From: Tubulanus polymorphus
Lineage: Eukaryota > Nemertea > Palaeonemertea > Tubulaniformes > Tubulanidae
NCBI RefSeq assembly: GCF_964204645.1
Contig: NC_134025.1
Location: 23,156,001-23,220,000, forward strand
Direction: 5' to 3'
DNA: 64,000 nucleotides
Position numbers and translations under genes: made by a program. The notes under the pieces were generated by a model that saw only the letters and a program-made list of their open reading frames with translations, had not been told where the DNA came from and did no database searches. Shown here piece after piece: positions 27,938 to 42,100 of the stretch (its first letter is position 1; every line of letters starts with the position of its first letter).

Positions 27938-30900
27938 TCACATGTTTAGCGCATCTTCTGCCATTGCTCGAATATCGGTAAACGCTTTGAGCAAGAGTTG
28001 AGCAAATCTTTTCGAGTCCTGTAACGGATATAATCACATAAACCAAATTACGACAGTGAGAATGATACATCACTATCAACAGTTTTTCTCTCATTCTAAA
28101 GTTCTTACTTTGTTCTCTTGGGAAGCGTTCGATACAACGTGGATGTATATGATGCCCTCGCCAGCCATAGTATAGGAAACTGCGTAATTCGTTCGACATA
28201 TCTAATAACAGAGAGCCTATCGCATCGTAGTCGATAATTTCGATCACATCGCATTTTATAGACAGACGTAGCAGTTATTAGAATCTGCGAGGTTACGATC
28301 CGCTAATACATACCGCCCCAACACTGCCTCCAGGAGATCCAAGTTCTGGGTATTCCTTGAGACGCATCAAACCAGTCTGATCACCGGACGACTGGACCAA
28401 TCATAGATATCGTCGATTTAAAACAGATTGTACATTATCACAAGACAAAAGGTCATATCATGCAAATGTGACGATATTATCTACAAACTGCATGAATCAA
28501 CTGTCACAAGTTAAAACCTCGACTAGTTGTACGAACCATCGAGTAACTTTTTTCGTGCGTATTTTTGAGAATGCTCTTTATGTATACATGTACTAACTAA
28601 ATCAACCCTGATTCTAATATTACCTGAGTTGTTATCAAAAGCTCTTCGTCGTGGTTGATTAATTCAAAAAATGAAGATTTAGCTTTGACATCTTCAGCAG
28701 CACATCCAAGAGCCATGATATGTCGAGGATAGTTTCGACCTATCATCGATTTTCGAGAAATATACTGATGATGATCACACGCCTTTTTCAAAAGTGCAAA
28801 TCTTTCTTCATTCTCCATAAAAGCAGAAAAGAATATCTCTCAAGATTTATTTGACTCGATTTATTGATGAGATATAAGTGATAGTTCTCTTTTACCGATA
28901 CTGTTTTATCTTCCATGGCGTTGACAAATGCTTTAGTCTCTGTATTAGACGAATGGACATTAGAAGTTCGACCATAACGAAAAAGTCGAGTCATTGTCGG
29001 TTGAAATGTAACATGAATCTTTCCATTTTCCTAAAATACCGACATTTATTTTAAGATATCGTCATTATCGTCATCATGAGACAAAATACATGTATCTAAT
29101 ATTTGACTCTGGGATTTGTTTTATATCTTATTCCTTTCAACCCCAGGCCCGCAGTTGTTCCTGAACACAAAAAGAATTTGTGTTTGGAAATTAAGTTGGG
29201 ATTGAAAGGGCTATCGCAGATATCGATCACTCAGCAAGAATAGTTTCTCGAAGCTAGCACGCGTCACTTAGGATCAAGCCCTAAGTCGCCCTCCTACTAC
29301 AGGATCCAAAAATACCGTCCCTCAACTTAAACCCTGCATGCATAAATTATATTTACCCGGAAGTAGGCCAGATTAATTGCCATCTGAGTGTAAGCATCCG
29401 GACTGAGGTTGATCGACTTAATGAATCCTTTGCCGTATGACATTTGTGCGAAGCAATATAGATCAATGTCAGCAATGACTTTAGTAACTTCGATATAATT
29501 CTTTTCAATTTCCTCGATACACTAAAACGATGAGGTGATGAAATTAACGTATTTTGTACAAAGCCATGTGGAGGTAACACAATATTTGCGTATTAACCTC
29601 TTCTGGAATATCCCAGACTAGTTTTGGTGGTGGCGGTGGGTTGATTTCTGGTTCTCCGCGACAGTGGCCATCATCACGATACCTGTGATCAGCAATACAA
29701 AAAAGACCATCGTGAAAGTGTACTTAGGTATAGCATATTTCCACATTGATACGTTATAAGAATTTCATACCCGAACTCATAAACGTCTTTGGAATACATG
29801 TATTCAAAAACCTGAGAAGATACACTTCCATCGCCCCTGTAAGAAGAAAGCTTATCTCATCGTCGTACCAAAACCAATCATTGATACATTATACCAAAAA
29901 CTTGTACCAGATGTGTGAATGTGGATGATCAATGTAAATGACCAGCACCTTGTTTTAAATACAGGGAAGTTCAAACTTACCAACTATGTTCGCCAGTAAA
30001 CCCTTGCTGAAAACGAAAGTGTTCATTTAATGATTTTCACGAAAAAGTAGACAAATTTGTATTTGTCAATACCAATTCACCTTTCCATCTTTTGATATTA
30101 TGATAGTGTATGATTTATCATACCATCGATCGTGACCATTTCCATGGAGCAAGTCTTTTCCTCTTTGTGTCATGATATCAAAGTTTGGATTATTCTGTAA
30201 AATAGTAACGTATAAATGAAGTTGACTTCACTATAGATTCGTACAACGAGCGATTTCAATTTAATAAATATCATTTCCTAAGACATAACGTACCAGATCA
30301 ATGTCTTCGTATTCCCTGTCATCAAGTACAACTTCTGTAGCAGCCTATAAGATATGCAAATAATACTTTTAACCGATATATGAGGGCAACAATGTCTGTA
30401 CGCATTTTCATACATTTCTATCATTTTAACTTACGAATCATAGTTGGCTAAGAAAAATAAATCAGAACCGTACCCTCTCTATCAGGTCTAGTGACGTTTT
30501 ATTGAGACCTTTTGAAAAATACTTTTCCCTCACTTCAGCCCATGTATCCCGATTGCCGGCCGTTAGGGAAGCTAAAAGTTCTTCCCCTGGAGATGGAGGT
30601 TCGTCGTTATCCAGAATACTTTGAAATGCACTTAGACAAAATAGAAATACAAAATCAAACAAATGAATTACATGCATTAATCATTGAAAGTATTGGAAAC
30701 TCACATTTCTAATTCACAAGGCAGCAAAAATCTATTCTCGTATAGAAAATCCAACTTAAAATAACGACCTTTATGATATACAACGATGTGCTGTGAATCC
30801 ACGATCAAACATTCGTCTAAACGGAAACAGAAATTTTTTAGAAAAATATAGAAGACAAAAATATGGATCCAGACGAAATGTTGGAATTGTTGGATCAATT

Positions 30901-32635
30901 AACCATTTATGTTTAGTGAGTTTAATTTGGCTACCTTGTTTTTTCCGGGGAATTCTAGTGGAACCGTGTATCCTACGAAATTGTTCAGAACAGAGTGGCA
31001 CAAGCCCGTTCAAAAGCATTTGCTAAAAAGAGTTTTTGCAATACATCTAAACCAGAAAAATCCGATATCTTGGATAAACGAAAGCAGAAGGATCGAGCAG
31101 AAACATACTGGACTGAGGGATTCGTCGTCAATTTTACTTTTAAAGATCAACATAGCGTATGTCTGGTTGGCTGCTCTGGCTGCTTGGTTCCGAGTCGGTG
31201 CAAAGAATGGGGTTTCCTGTAGTACAAAATTTAGGAATTCTTTCCATTAGTTTTCGTCGTGAGATTTGAATGCAATTTTGCTTTTATGGTGTACTCACCA
31301 TTCCAAAGTAATTTCTGTTGGCGTAGAAACATGGCAACCTCGAACGAAAATAATTATGAATTCTCCACCAGTCCCCTATCTACAATTATGATTAACTAAG
31401 CAGTAAGAAAAGACTTTCTTTTAAACTTGATAGATTTGGATGAAAAATAGACATATCATTATAGTGATGTGTGAATACTCATGTCCACACACATAGATAT
31501 CCATAAGCAACCATCTAACTGTGAGGAGTAATTGTAACTTCCTGCCGAGACCAGTTTTGAATGATTCAGCAAGTTTATTTAAAAGGTCTAACAGTTCTTC
31601 ATCATCCCATTCCTGCCGTTTTACTTCAAGACTCTAATGAAAATGAAAATGAAAACCTGATCTTCAGTAACATTTTTTCTTTTCTTGAATTTAGTCCAAG
31701 GAGTGAATAAAATGATACTGACTTGTTCAACAGTTTGTTTCAGTGATGGTAGTGGTAAATACGGAAGTAGACCCTGGCAACTATACAACTGGGGTTTTCT
31801 TCCTCCCATTAAAAACTTTAAAGCTAACTATAAAATTAAAAGCGAATTTCCTTGAAAACATTGGATGAATTGTGAATGTTCGAATCTCGAGTAGTTATCA
31901 CGCATACCATCCAGAGTTTTGTTTTCTGAGACACTTCTCTTCTAACTTCGAAAATCCAACCGGTGTAAGATAGCAATCGGGTAATCGACAAACGCATCAG
32001 TTTCACTGCTATCACCCATATGATTGTTGCTGATGTAAGCGTTGACAAATACAAAATAAATCGGCCCGAAAATCGGCTGGGAATATAGTAATCACAAGGC
32101 TTAGTATCGTATTTTGTACAAACTATGATAGAAGGATCCAGTGAAATGGATTACGTCAATAATCGGTGGTTGCTTACGTGTACGTCTGCAATAACTTTTC
32201 TATCCGAGGTGTAAGTCCGAACGAAACATCTATTTCGGCTAAAGTAAACGCCAAAAATGTGCTCAACAGAAAAGCCAGACTATTCAATGTGGCTGGATAA
32301 ATTGAATTATGGATATAATTCTGAAAGCAAGAATCATTTTCTAATACTTAAGAAATTGCCAAAAAATGATCTTAAACATATCAATCAAATAAAAAGCTTT
32401 ATCAAGAGTTCATCAATTGATTAAATGGTTTCTTATGTATGGTTACACTGAAACAACATTACAACAGAACAACTTCTTGGCACCGTATAAGTCGTTTTGA
32501 CAGTTTTAAGGAAACGATTTCGAATGGCAGTAACCTAACAGAATGTGGCTATGAATTTACCGTGACCCGAACAACTGCCTTGTTGCGAAGATGTATTTTC
32601 TCCGGTGGACTCGCGGGAAGGATTATTTTCTTCAT
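27938..32635 (-). CDS. CPT1-like: CPT1-like acyltransferase, copy 1 (divergent paralogue)
   Basis: Twenty-one coding exons: 32635-32561, 32320-32178, 32076-31908, 31827-31723, 31633-31493, 31379-31299, 31216-31109, 31022-30935, 30816-30705, 30630-30474, 30344-30294, 30194-30081, 30006-29981, 29836-29771, 29682-29598, 29521-29357, 29030-28896, 28812-28624, 28391-28314, 28201-28109, 28018-27938. All phases join, giving 753 residues (human CPT1A 773). CPT1 enzymes move long-chain acyl groups from CoA to carnitine at the mitochondrial outer membrane. Seen here: two hydrophobic segments from exons 2 and 3, [14 protein letters not shown], catalytic His in GEHSW (exon 13), [11 protein letters not shown], and PRH in place of DRH. 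The STS motif reads ITT, and the tyrosine of the TYE block is Phe. The 25-residue N-terminus beginning MKKIIL is unlike that of CPT1. Family membership is certain; the substrate is not. Confidence 0.93.
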
Positions 32636-32909
32636 ATCTTCCTATAAAAACAGCCCAAATTTTACAAATTCTGCCGATTGTAGTGGAAATCGATTTTTGT
32701 GCAATCACAAAACCATTCTGCGTAGACTGAATTCTTATAATGTTTAATCACCAGGTCCAGAATTCTAAATGTTCGACATATGCCAGAAATTAGTTTGGGG
32801 GTAGATAAATTATTAAACCAAATCTAGTATTATTTATCGTGTACATGTATATAGTTTCCATTGTGTTCACCTAAAAGTAGTTAGTGATAGTTGATGAAAA
32901 GAAACTTAC

Positions 32910-33020
32910 CTCCGTATGATTGTTAGGTACTGATAACCGAGACACAAATGCAAAACTAGCTCCGTCATAAGTTAATATCTTTTCCTGATAATCCTCCGCT
33001 TTCCCTAGCTGATATTGGCC
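32910..33020 (-). other. Predicted 5' non-coding exon of CPT1-like copy 1
   Basis: The sequence ends in a strong donor (CGGAG|GTAAGT on the minus strand; lower exon edge at 32910). It can splice to the acceptor TTTTTATAG just before the copy 1 start codon. Equivalent sequences occur upstream of copies 2 and 3. In copy 3 the frame that is open in copies 1 and 2 is interrupted by a stop, which argues that the exon is untranslated. The upper edge is approximate. Confidence 0.5.
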
Positions 33021-33536
33021 TCATCTGATCAAACATTAAACATCGATTTCAAATGAAAAGCTACCAGTCATTCTGATATCACGTTTCACGCCACGTTGCA
33101 GGTGTTTTTAGTACAGTCAGATAGTTTTATACATAAAGTATTCATACATATTCTATTCATTGGAAATATGTAGAAAATAAATGGAATTATTATTTCAAAA
33201 AAGATAGCAATTTGAAATATCTTTCCATGATTTTAACAATATGAATAATCTAGCATGAGTTAATCAACTACTTCTAATAGAATGATGCCATTCAAACGTG
33301 ATTCTTTAAATTACTTAAGAAAATGTCTTGAAAGGCTACAAAATGTCTCAATCAGGCATTTCGAGGACAACATTAACAAAACGATTCGATAGAACTTGTA
33401 ATCACAAAACACAAAAAGCCACGGTAAATCTTCAAATAAATAATTGAATTTCACTCTTGAACATCTAGAAATCCATTCACCATTGAAAATGCGAGATTCT
33501 TCTTGTTGAAAATATATGATATCAACTACAATGATA

Positions 33537-33542
33537 TTTATT
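33537..33542 (-). terminator. Polyadenylation signal of CPT1-like copy 2
   Basis: AATAAA on the minus strand, about 90 bp past the stop codon. The same signal sits at the matching place after copies 3 and 4, inside a conserved 3' flank. Confidence 0.65.
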
Positions 33543-33631
33543 TTCGAATTAGATGATGCAATCTTTATACCGCAAAATGTTAACGATTTTCGATAAAATT
33601 GTCTGTCGCCCAGATGAATGCTATCACTCGC

Positions 33632-36600
33632 TCACATGCCAAGCGCATCTTCTACCATTTCTCGCATATCGGTAAACGCTTTGAGTAAACGGTGAGCAAA
33701 TCTTTTCGAGTCCTGCAACGGATATAATTACATAAACCAAATCATTCAAGTAAGAATGTATGACATACACAACATCTACAGTTTTTCCTTTAAGAAGTTA
33801 TATTCCAAAATAATGCTTACTTTATTTTCTGTGGAAACTTTCGATGAAACATGAATGTATATCATGTTTTCCCCAGACATAGTATAGAAAACTCCATAGT
33901 TGTCTTTACGTATCTGAAATAGAAATATATTCTCAACAAAATATCTCCGACTTCAATATCATCGACAGCAATATTGGATTGTCGGGTTATGTATTCATTG
34001 CACCGATGATAAAGAAGATTAAGGATACATACTACCCCAAAACAGCCTCCTGGAGCTCCATTTTCGGGAAATTCTTTCAGACGCATCAAACCAGTCTGAT
34101 CAAGGGAAGACTGAAAAAACATATTATGTTATAATCATAATGCAAGTATTTTATAGGAATCCAAAAGAAACCTATAAGCGTTTTAAAAAGATTGAGCTAT
34201 TCCTTTTCAAAGAAAGAATCAACATCGATTCAAATACTCAACAACATTTCATCGATTTAACACGAATTGATTGAGAGTTTATGAGACGCTGGGCAACAAA
34301 CGATGTATATTACTAAAATTAGGTTAAACATCTAATACCTGTGTAGCTATCAAGGTGCTATCGTCGTAGTTGATTAAATCAAGAAAGGAAGACCAAGCTT
34401 TGATATCCCGAGCAGCAAAGATCATAGCAAAAATGTGTCGAGGATAGTTTTGACCTATCATCGATTGTCGAGTAAGATACTGATGATTATCACACGCCTT
34501 TTTCAAAAGAGCAAATCTTTCTTCATTCTGCATAAAAGCAAAAAAGAATATCTCTTAAGATTTATTCGGCTCGATTAATTGATATAAGGTGTAAGTAGCT
34601 CTCTATACCGATATAGTTTTGTCTTCCATAGCGTTGACAAATGCTCTAGCCTCTGTAGTAGATGAATGTACATTAGATGTTCGACCATAACGAAAAAATA
34701 GATTCATTGTCGGTTGATATGTAGCGTCTAGTTTTCCACATTCCTAGAATAAGCACATTTCAAATTTCAGAACAGTTTCTTAGCAATAATTTTAACTACT
34801 CAGAGCGCGTACACGACTAAAATCTTCAAATCGCCTCCCCCCCTACATGATCCAACAATTCTGTCCTCTCGTTTTAAATCGCAAGCCAATAATTGCTTGG
34901 AGATGTGAAGTTATATTTACCCGGAAGTAGGCCAGATTAATTGCCATCTGAATATAAGCATCTGGACTGAGGTTGACAGACTTAATGAATCCTTTTCCGT
35001 ATGACATTTGTGCGCAGCAATATAGATCAATTTCAGCAATGACTTCAGTAACTTCGACATAATTCTTTTCGATTTCCTCGATACACTACAATGACGAGGT
35101 AATGATATCAACGTATTTTCTATAAAGCCATGTGGAAATAACACAATATTTGTGTATTACCTCTTCTGGAATATCCCAGACTAGTTTTGATGGCGGCGGT
35201 GGGTTGATTTCTGGTTCTCCGCGGCAGTGACCATCGTCACGATACCTGATCAGCAGAAGAAAAAGACCATCCTTGAAGGTATACTTCCTGACATAGAAGT
35301 ATGATATATTTCGACATTGAAACGTGATAAGAATTTCATACCCTAACTCATAAACGTCTTTGGAATAGATATGTTCAAACATTTGAGAGGTTACAGTTGC
35401 ATCGCCCCTGAAAAACAGCATCAAAAGCGTTTATATTATTAATGGACACAAACCAATCCTATATGTCATACCAAAAACTTTTACTAAATATGCGAACGAG
35501 AATGACCGATATAAACAACCAGCACCTTGTTTCAAACGCAGGGAAGTTCAAACTTACCAACTATGTTCGGCAGTATACCCTTGCTAAAAACGGAAATGTT
35601 TATTTAATGATTTTACCAGAACAAAAGGAGACAAGTTTGTATTTGTGATGCCATTTCACCTTTCCATCTTTTGATATTATTATAGTGTACGATTTATCAA
35701 ACCATCGGTCGTGACCATTTCCATGAAGCACATCGTTTCCTCTTTGCGTCAAGACATCAAAGTTGGGATTATTCTGCAATTTGTTGACGTATAACAGCTT
35801 CACTATTGATTCGTACAACAAGCGATTTCAATTTTAAATACATTGTTATTTCTTAAGACATACGAACCATATCCATGTCTTCGTATTCTCTGTCATCAAG
35901 TACAACTTCTGTAGCAGCCTATAAGATATGTGAATAATTCATATTATCGATCAATGTCTGTACGCATGAACTTATGAACTTTTCGTCAATTTCTATTGCC
36001 ATAGCAAATCAAACATGTATACTGGGTTAAGTTCTAAATATCGTTATTTTCAAAATAAATCATAGTCAGAACCGTACCCTCTCTATCAGATCTAGTGACG
36101 TTTTATTGAGACCTTTTGAAAAATACTTTTCCCTCACTTCAGCCCATTTATCCCGATCGCCAGCAGTTAGGGAAGCTAAAAGTTCTTCCCCTGGAGATGG
36201 AGGTTGGTCGTTATCCAAAATACTTTGAAATACACTTAAAAAAATAAACATACAAAACTAAACGAATGAATTACATGCATTAATCATCGAAAATATTTAT
36301 TGGAAGCTTACATTTCTAATTCACACGGCAGCAAAAATCTATTCTCGTAAAGAAAATCCAACTTAAAATAACGGCCTTTATGATATACAACTATGTGCTG
36401 CGAATCCACGATCAAACATTCGTCTAAACGGAAACAAAATTTTGAGAGAAAAACCAAGATGGATCAAGATGAAGTTGTTTTGAATCTATTAACCATTTAT
36501 GTCAAGTGAGTTTCATTTGGCTACCTTGGTTTTTCCGGGGAATTCTAGTGGAACCGTGTGCCCTACGAAACTGGTCAGAACAGAGCGGCACTAGCCCGTT

Positions 36601-38208
36601 CAAAAGCATTTGCTAAAAAGTTTGTACAATACATCATTAATATCGACAGAAAATCAGATATTTTGAATAAACGAAAGCAGAAGGATTGAGTAGAAACATA
36701 CTGGACTGAGGGATTCGTCGTCAATTTTACTTTTAAGGATCAACATTGCGTATGTCTGGTTGGCTGCTCTGGCTGCTTGGTTCCGAGTCGGTACATAAAA
36801 TGGAGTTTCCTGTTTGAAATTTTCCATTAGTTTTTGTCGTGAGATTTGAATTTGAATTTTACTTTTATGGTGTACTCACCATTCCAAAGTAGTTTTTGTT
36901 GCAAAAGAAACATGGCAACCTCGAACGAAAATAATTCTGAGTTCTCCACAAATCTCCAATCTACAATCATGATTAACTAAGCAGTAAGAAAAGATTCCTT
37001 TTTTATCTCGATGAATTTTGGTTAAAAATAGACATTTCATTATAGTGATATGTGAATACTCATGTCCACACACATAGATATCCGTTAGCCACGCTCTAGT
37101 TGTGAGGATATACTGTAACCATTTGCCGAGACCAGTTTTGAATGGTTCAATAAGTTTTTCAAGAACATCTAACCTTTCCTCATCATCCCATTCCTGTCGT
37201 TTTACATCAACACTCTAATGAAAATAAAAATGGAAACCTGATCTTCAGTTGTTTTTTTTCCTTGAATTTAGTCCAAGGAGTGAATAAAATGATACTGACT
37301 TGTTCAACAGTTTGTTTCAGTGATGGTAGTGGTAAATACGGAAGTAGACCCTGGCAACTATACAACTGGGGTTTTCTTCCTCCCATTAAAAACTTTAAAG
37401 CTAACTAAAATCAAAAGCGAATTTCCTTTAGAAATCGTATGAATTTTGAATGCTCGAATCTCGAGTATATCACGCATACCATCCAGATTTTTGTTTTCTG
37501 AGACGCTTCTCTTCTAACTTCGAAAATCCAATCGGTATAGGATAGCAATCGGGTAATCAACATACGCATCAGTTTCACTGCTATCATCCATATGATTGTT
37601 GCAGATGTAACCGTTGCCAAATAGAAAATAGATCGGCCCGAAAATCGGCTGGGAATATATCAATAACAAGGCTTGATATCGTATTTTGTACAAAATATGG
37701 CAAAAGGATTCAGTAAAATGAATTACGCCTATAATCGATGGTTGCTTACGTGTAGGTCTGCAATAACTTTTCTATCCGAGGTGTAAGTCCGAACGAAACA
37801 TCTATTTCGGCGATTGTAAACGCCAAAAATGTGCTCAAAAGAAAAGCCAGACTGTTTAATGTGGCTGGGTAAATTGAATTATGGATATAATTCTGAAAGT
37901 AAGAATCATACTCTAATTCTTAAGGAATTACCAAAAATGATCTTAAACATATCAATCAAATAGAAAGCTTTATCAAGAGTTCATCAGTTGATTAAATGGT
38001 TTCTAATGTATGGTTACACTGAAACAACATAACATAGTAATAACAACTTTTGGCACCGTAAAAGTCGTTTTGACAGTTTTCAGGAAACGATTTCGAATGA
38101 CCGTAACCTAACAGAATATGGCTATGAATTTACCGTGACCCGAACAACTGCCTTGTTGCGAAGATATCTTTTCTTCGGTGGTCCCGCGGGAAGGATTATT
38201 TTCTTCAT
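33632..38208 (-). CDS. CPT1-like: CPT1-like acyltransferase, copy 2 (divergent paralogue)
   Basis: This copy has the same 21-exon plan and phases as copy 1. The first coding exon is 38208-38134, the catalytic micro-exon 35583-35558 (AEHSW), the exon carrying the STS-equivalent 34527-34339, and the stop codon is at 33632-33634. Every exon I translated joins in frame and I found no premature stop. Conserved: two membrane segments, [11 protein letters not shown] (the tyrosine of TYE kept), GRT and PRH. Altered: STS reads IAT, and the otherwise common MTRLF becomes MNLFF. The N-terminus [13 protein letters not shown] again replaces the CPT1 regulatory N-terminus. Coding and intron sequence is very close to copy 3, which implies recent duplication or conversion. 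Substrate and localisation are inferred from the family only. Confidence 0.92.
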
Positions 38209-38346
38209 CTCCTCCTATTAAAACGGCCAAAGTTTTACGAATTCTTCCGATTGTAGTGAAATCGATTTATTGTCAATCCTATGCATGTAGTTTCCAGAAC
38301 AATTAAAATAAAGGTAGTTAGTGATAGTTCATCAAAAGAAACTTAC

Positions 38347-38460
38347 CTCCGTATGATTGTTAGGTACTGATAACCGAGCCACAAATGCGAAACTAGCTCC
38401 GTCATAAGTTAATATCTTTCCCTGATAATCCCCTTTCCCTAACTGATATTGGTCTCATCT
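38347..38460 (-). other. Predicted 5' non-coding exon of CPT1-like copy 2
   Basis: Homologous to the leader exon of copy 1, with the same donor (lower edge 38347). Relative to copy 1 it has a 3-nt deletion. The upper edge is approximate. Confidence 0.45.
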
Positions 38461-38630
38461 GCATCAAACACTAAACTTCGGCTTCAAATGAAAAGCTACC
38501 CGTCATTCTGGTATCACGTTTCACGACAAGTTGCAGGTGTTCCTAGTACAGATAAAAAGTTCAATCCTCGGTGGAGAGTTCAAATGATTTAAAAATGATT
38601 TAAAAATCCATAGAAGAACAAACAGTTATA

Positions 38631-38804
<174 letters not shown>

Positions 38805-39067
38805 ATTCAAATTTGATTTTTCAAATTACGTAAGAAAATGAAATGTTTTGAAAAGACTAAAAAGAATGAATTAGTTATCAATTCGAGGACAATATTAACA
38901 AATCTATTGAATAGACTTTGTTATCACAAACCACAAAAAGCCACCGTCAATCTTGAACTAAATGAAATAAATAATACAATTTCACTTTTGAACATCTAGA
39001 AATCCATTCACCAATGAAAATGCGAGATTCTTCTCGTTGAAAATATGTGATATTAACTACAATGAAT

Positions 39068-39073
39068 TTTATT
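39068..39073 (-). terminator. Polyadenylation signal of CPT1-like copy 3
   Basis: AATAAA on the minus strand, about 90 bp past the stop codon, in a 3' flank conserved with copies 2 and 4. Confidence 0.65.
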
Positions 39074-39162
39074 TTCGAATTTGATGATGCAATCTTTATA
39101 TCGCAAAATGTTAACGATTTTCGATGAAATTGTCTGTCACAAAGATAAATGCTATCGCGCGC

Positions 39163-42100
39163 TCACATGCCAAGCGCATCTTCTACCATTTCTCGCATAT
39201 CGGCAAACGCTTTGAGTAAACGGTGAGCAAATCTTTTCGAGTCCTGTAAAGGATATAATCACATAAACCAAATCATTTAGGTGAGAAAGTATGACATATA
39301 TGATACTTAACATCTACAGTTTAAGAAGTAATATTCCAAAATAATGCTTACTCTATTTTCTATAGAAACTTTCGATGAAACATGAATGTATATCAAGTTT
39401 TCTCCAGACATAGTATAGAAAACTCCATAGTTTTTTTGACTTATCTGCAATAGAAATATATTCTCAATGAAATAGCTCCGACTCCAATGTCATAACCTTT
39501 GATCGACAGCAATATCGGATTGTCGGGTTTTGTATTCAATGCACCGTTGATAAAGAAGATTAATGATACATACTACCCCAAAACAGCCTCCAGGAGATCC
39601 ATTTTCGGGATATTCCTTCAGACGCATCAGACCAGTCTGATCAAGGGAAGACTGAAATAACATATTTTTTTCTAATCATATTTCAAGTATTTCAGAAGAA
39701 TCCAGAAGAAGCTTAGCTTTTGAAAGAATTGAGCAGTTCATTTTCAAAGAAAGAATCAACACTGATTCAAATACTCGTCAACATTTCATCGATTTAACAC
39801 GCATTGATTGAGAGTTTATGAGACGCCGGGCAACAAACGATGTATATAACTAGAATTAGGTTAAACACCTAATTACCTGTGTAGCTATCAAGGTGCCTTC
39901 GTCGAAGTTGATCAAATCAAAAAAAGAAGACCAAGCTTTGATTTCTTCAGCAGCAAGCATCAGACCAAAAATGTGTCGAGGAAAGTTTTGACCAATCATC
40001 GATTTTCGAGTAAGATACTGATGATGATCACACGCATTTTTCAAAAGAGCAAATCTTTCTTCATTCTGCATAAAAGCAGAAAAAAAATCTCTCAAGATTT
40101 ATTCGACTCCGATTATTGATATAAGATATAAGTAGCTCTCTACCGATCCTGTTTTGTCTTCCATGGCGTTGACAAATGCTTTAGCCTCTGTAGTAGATGA
40201 ATGTATATTAGAGGTTCGACCATAACGAAAAAGTCGTGTCATTGTCGGTTGATATGTAGCGTCTAGTTTTCCACATTCCTAGAATAAGCACATTTCAAAT
40301 TTCAGAACTGTACAGTTTCTAAGTAATTTCAACTAGCATGCATACACAGGACTAAAAGCTTTAACTCGCCTTCCTACATGATCCAAAAATGCCGCCCCTT
40401 CGACTTGAACCCTACAAGCCTATCTCTGCTAGGGGATGAGAAGTTATATTTACCCTGAAGTAGGCCAGATTAATTGCCATCTGAATATAAGCATCTGGAC
40501 TTAGGTTGACAGACTTAATGAATCCTTTGCCGTATGACATTTGTGCGCAGCAATATAGATCAATGTCAGCAATGACTTTAGTAACTTCGACATAATTCTT
40601 TTCGATTTCCTCGATACACTACAATGATGAGGTAATGATATTAACGTATTTTCTATAAAGCCGTGCGGTTATAACACAATATTTCTGTATAACCTCTTTC
40701 GGAATATCCCAGGCGAGTTTTGATGGTGGCGGTGGGTTGATTTCTGGTTCTCCGCGGCAGTGACCATTATCACGATACCTGTGATTAACAGAACATAATC
40801 CCATCGTGAAGGTATACCTCCTGGCAAATAGGTTCAATATATTCCCACATTGGAACGTGATAAGAATTTCCTACCCGAATTCATAAACGTCTTTGGAATA
40901 GATATTTTCAAATATTTGAGAAGATACACTTGCATCGCCCCTGTGGAAACATAGCATCAAAAAACTGATATTATTAATGGACTCAAACTAATCCTGTACA
41001 TCATATCAAAAGCTTTTGCTAAATATGTGCATGTGAATTACCAATATAAGTGACCAGCACCTTGTTTCAAACACAGAGTACTTACCAACTATGTTCGGCA
41101 GTAAACCCTTGCTGAAAACGAAAGTGTTTATTTTATGATTTTGACCAAAAAGGAACAAGTTTGTATTTGTGAATGCTAATTCACCTTTCCATCTTTTGCT
41201 ATAATCAGAGTGTACGATTTATCAAACCATCGATCGTGACCATTTCCATGAAGCAAGTCGTTTCCTCTTTTCGTCATGACATCAAAGTTGGGATTATTCT
41301 GAGAAATCGTAACACATAACAGCTAGTTAACTTCACTACAATGAGCGAATTAAATCATTATATTATTAGATTAGATCATTTTTTATTATGATTCTTTATC
41401 ATTAAGTAATTCTATTATATATTATTTCGTTAGATATATCTAACCATATCCATGTCTTCGTATTCTCTGTCATCAAGGACAACTTCTGTAGCAGCCTATA
41501 AGATATGTAAATAATACATTTTACCGATCGATGTCTTTACGCTTGAACTTATTTTCGTAATCTTCTATTACCATAATATACAAATCATTGGGCTAAGGAA
41601 AATAAATCAGAACCGTACCCTCTCTATCAGATCTAGTGATGTTTTATTAAGACTTTTCGAAAAATAATTGTCCCTCACTTCAGCCCATGTATCCCGATTG
41701 CCGGCCGTTAAGGAAGCTAAAAGTTTTTCCCCTGGAGATGGAGGTTCGTCGTTATCCAGAATACTTTGAAATGCACTTAAAAATAGAAATACAAAATCAA
41801 ACAAATGAAGTACATGCATTAATCATTGAAAGTATTGGAAACTCACATTTCTAATTCACAAGGCAGCAAAAATCTATTCTCGTATAGAAAATCCAACTTA
41901 AAATAACGGCCTTTATGATATACAACGATGTGCTGCGAATCCACGATCAAACATTCGTCTAAACGGAAACAAAATTTTTAGAGAAAATGAAAAAATAAAA
42001 AATAGATCTAGATGAAATTGTTGAATTGTTTTGAATCAAATAACTATTTATGTTAAGTCAGTTTAATCTGGCTACCTTGGTTTTTTCGTGGAATTCTAGT

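Noticed and set aside
32910-33010. Reading the leader exon of CPT1-like copies 1 and 2 as coding (YDGASFAF...)
   Set aside because: The frame has no ATG before an upstream stop, and it is broken in copy 3. The next exon has its own ATG preceded by an acceptor.
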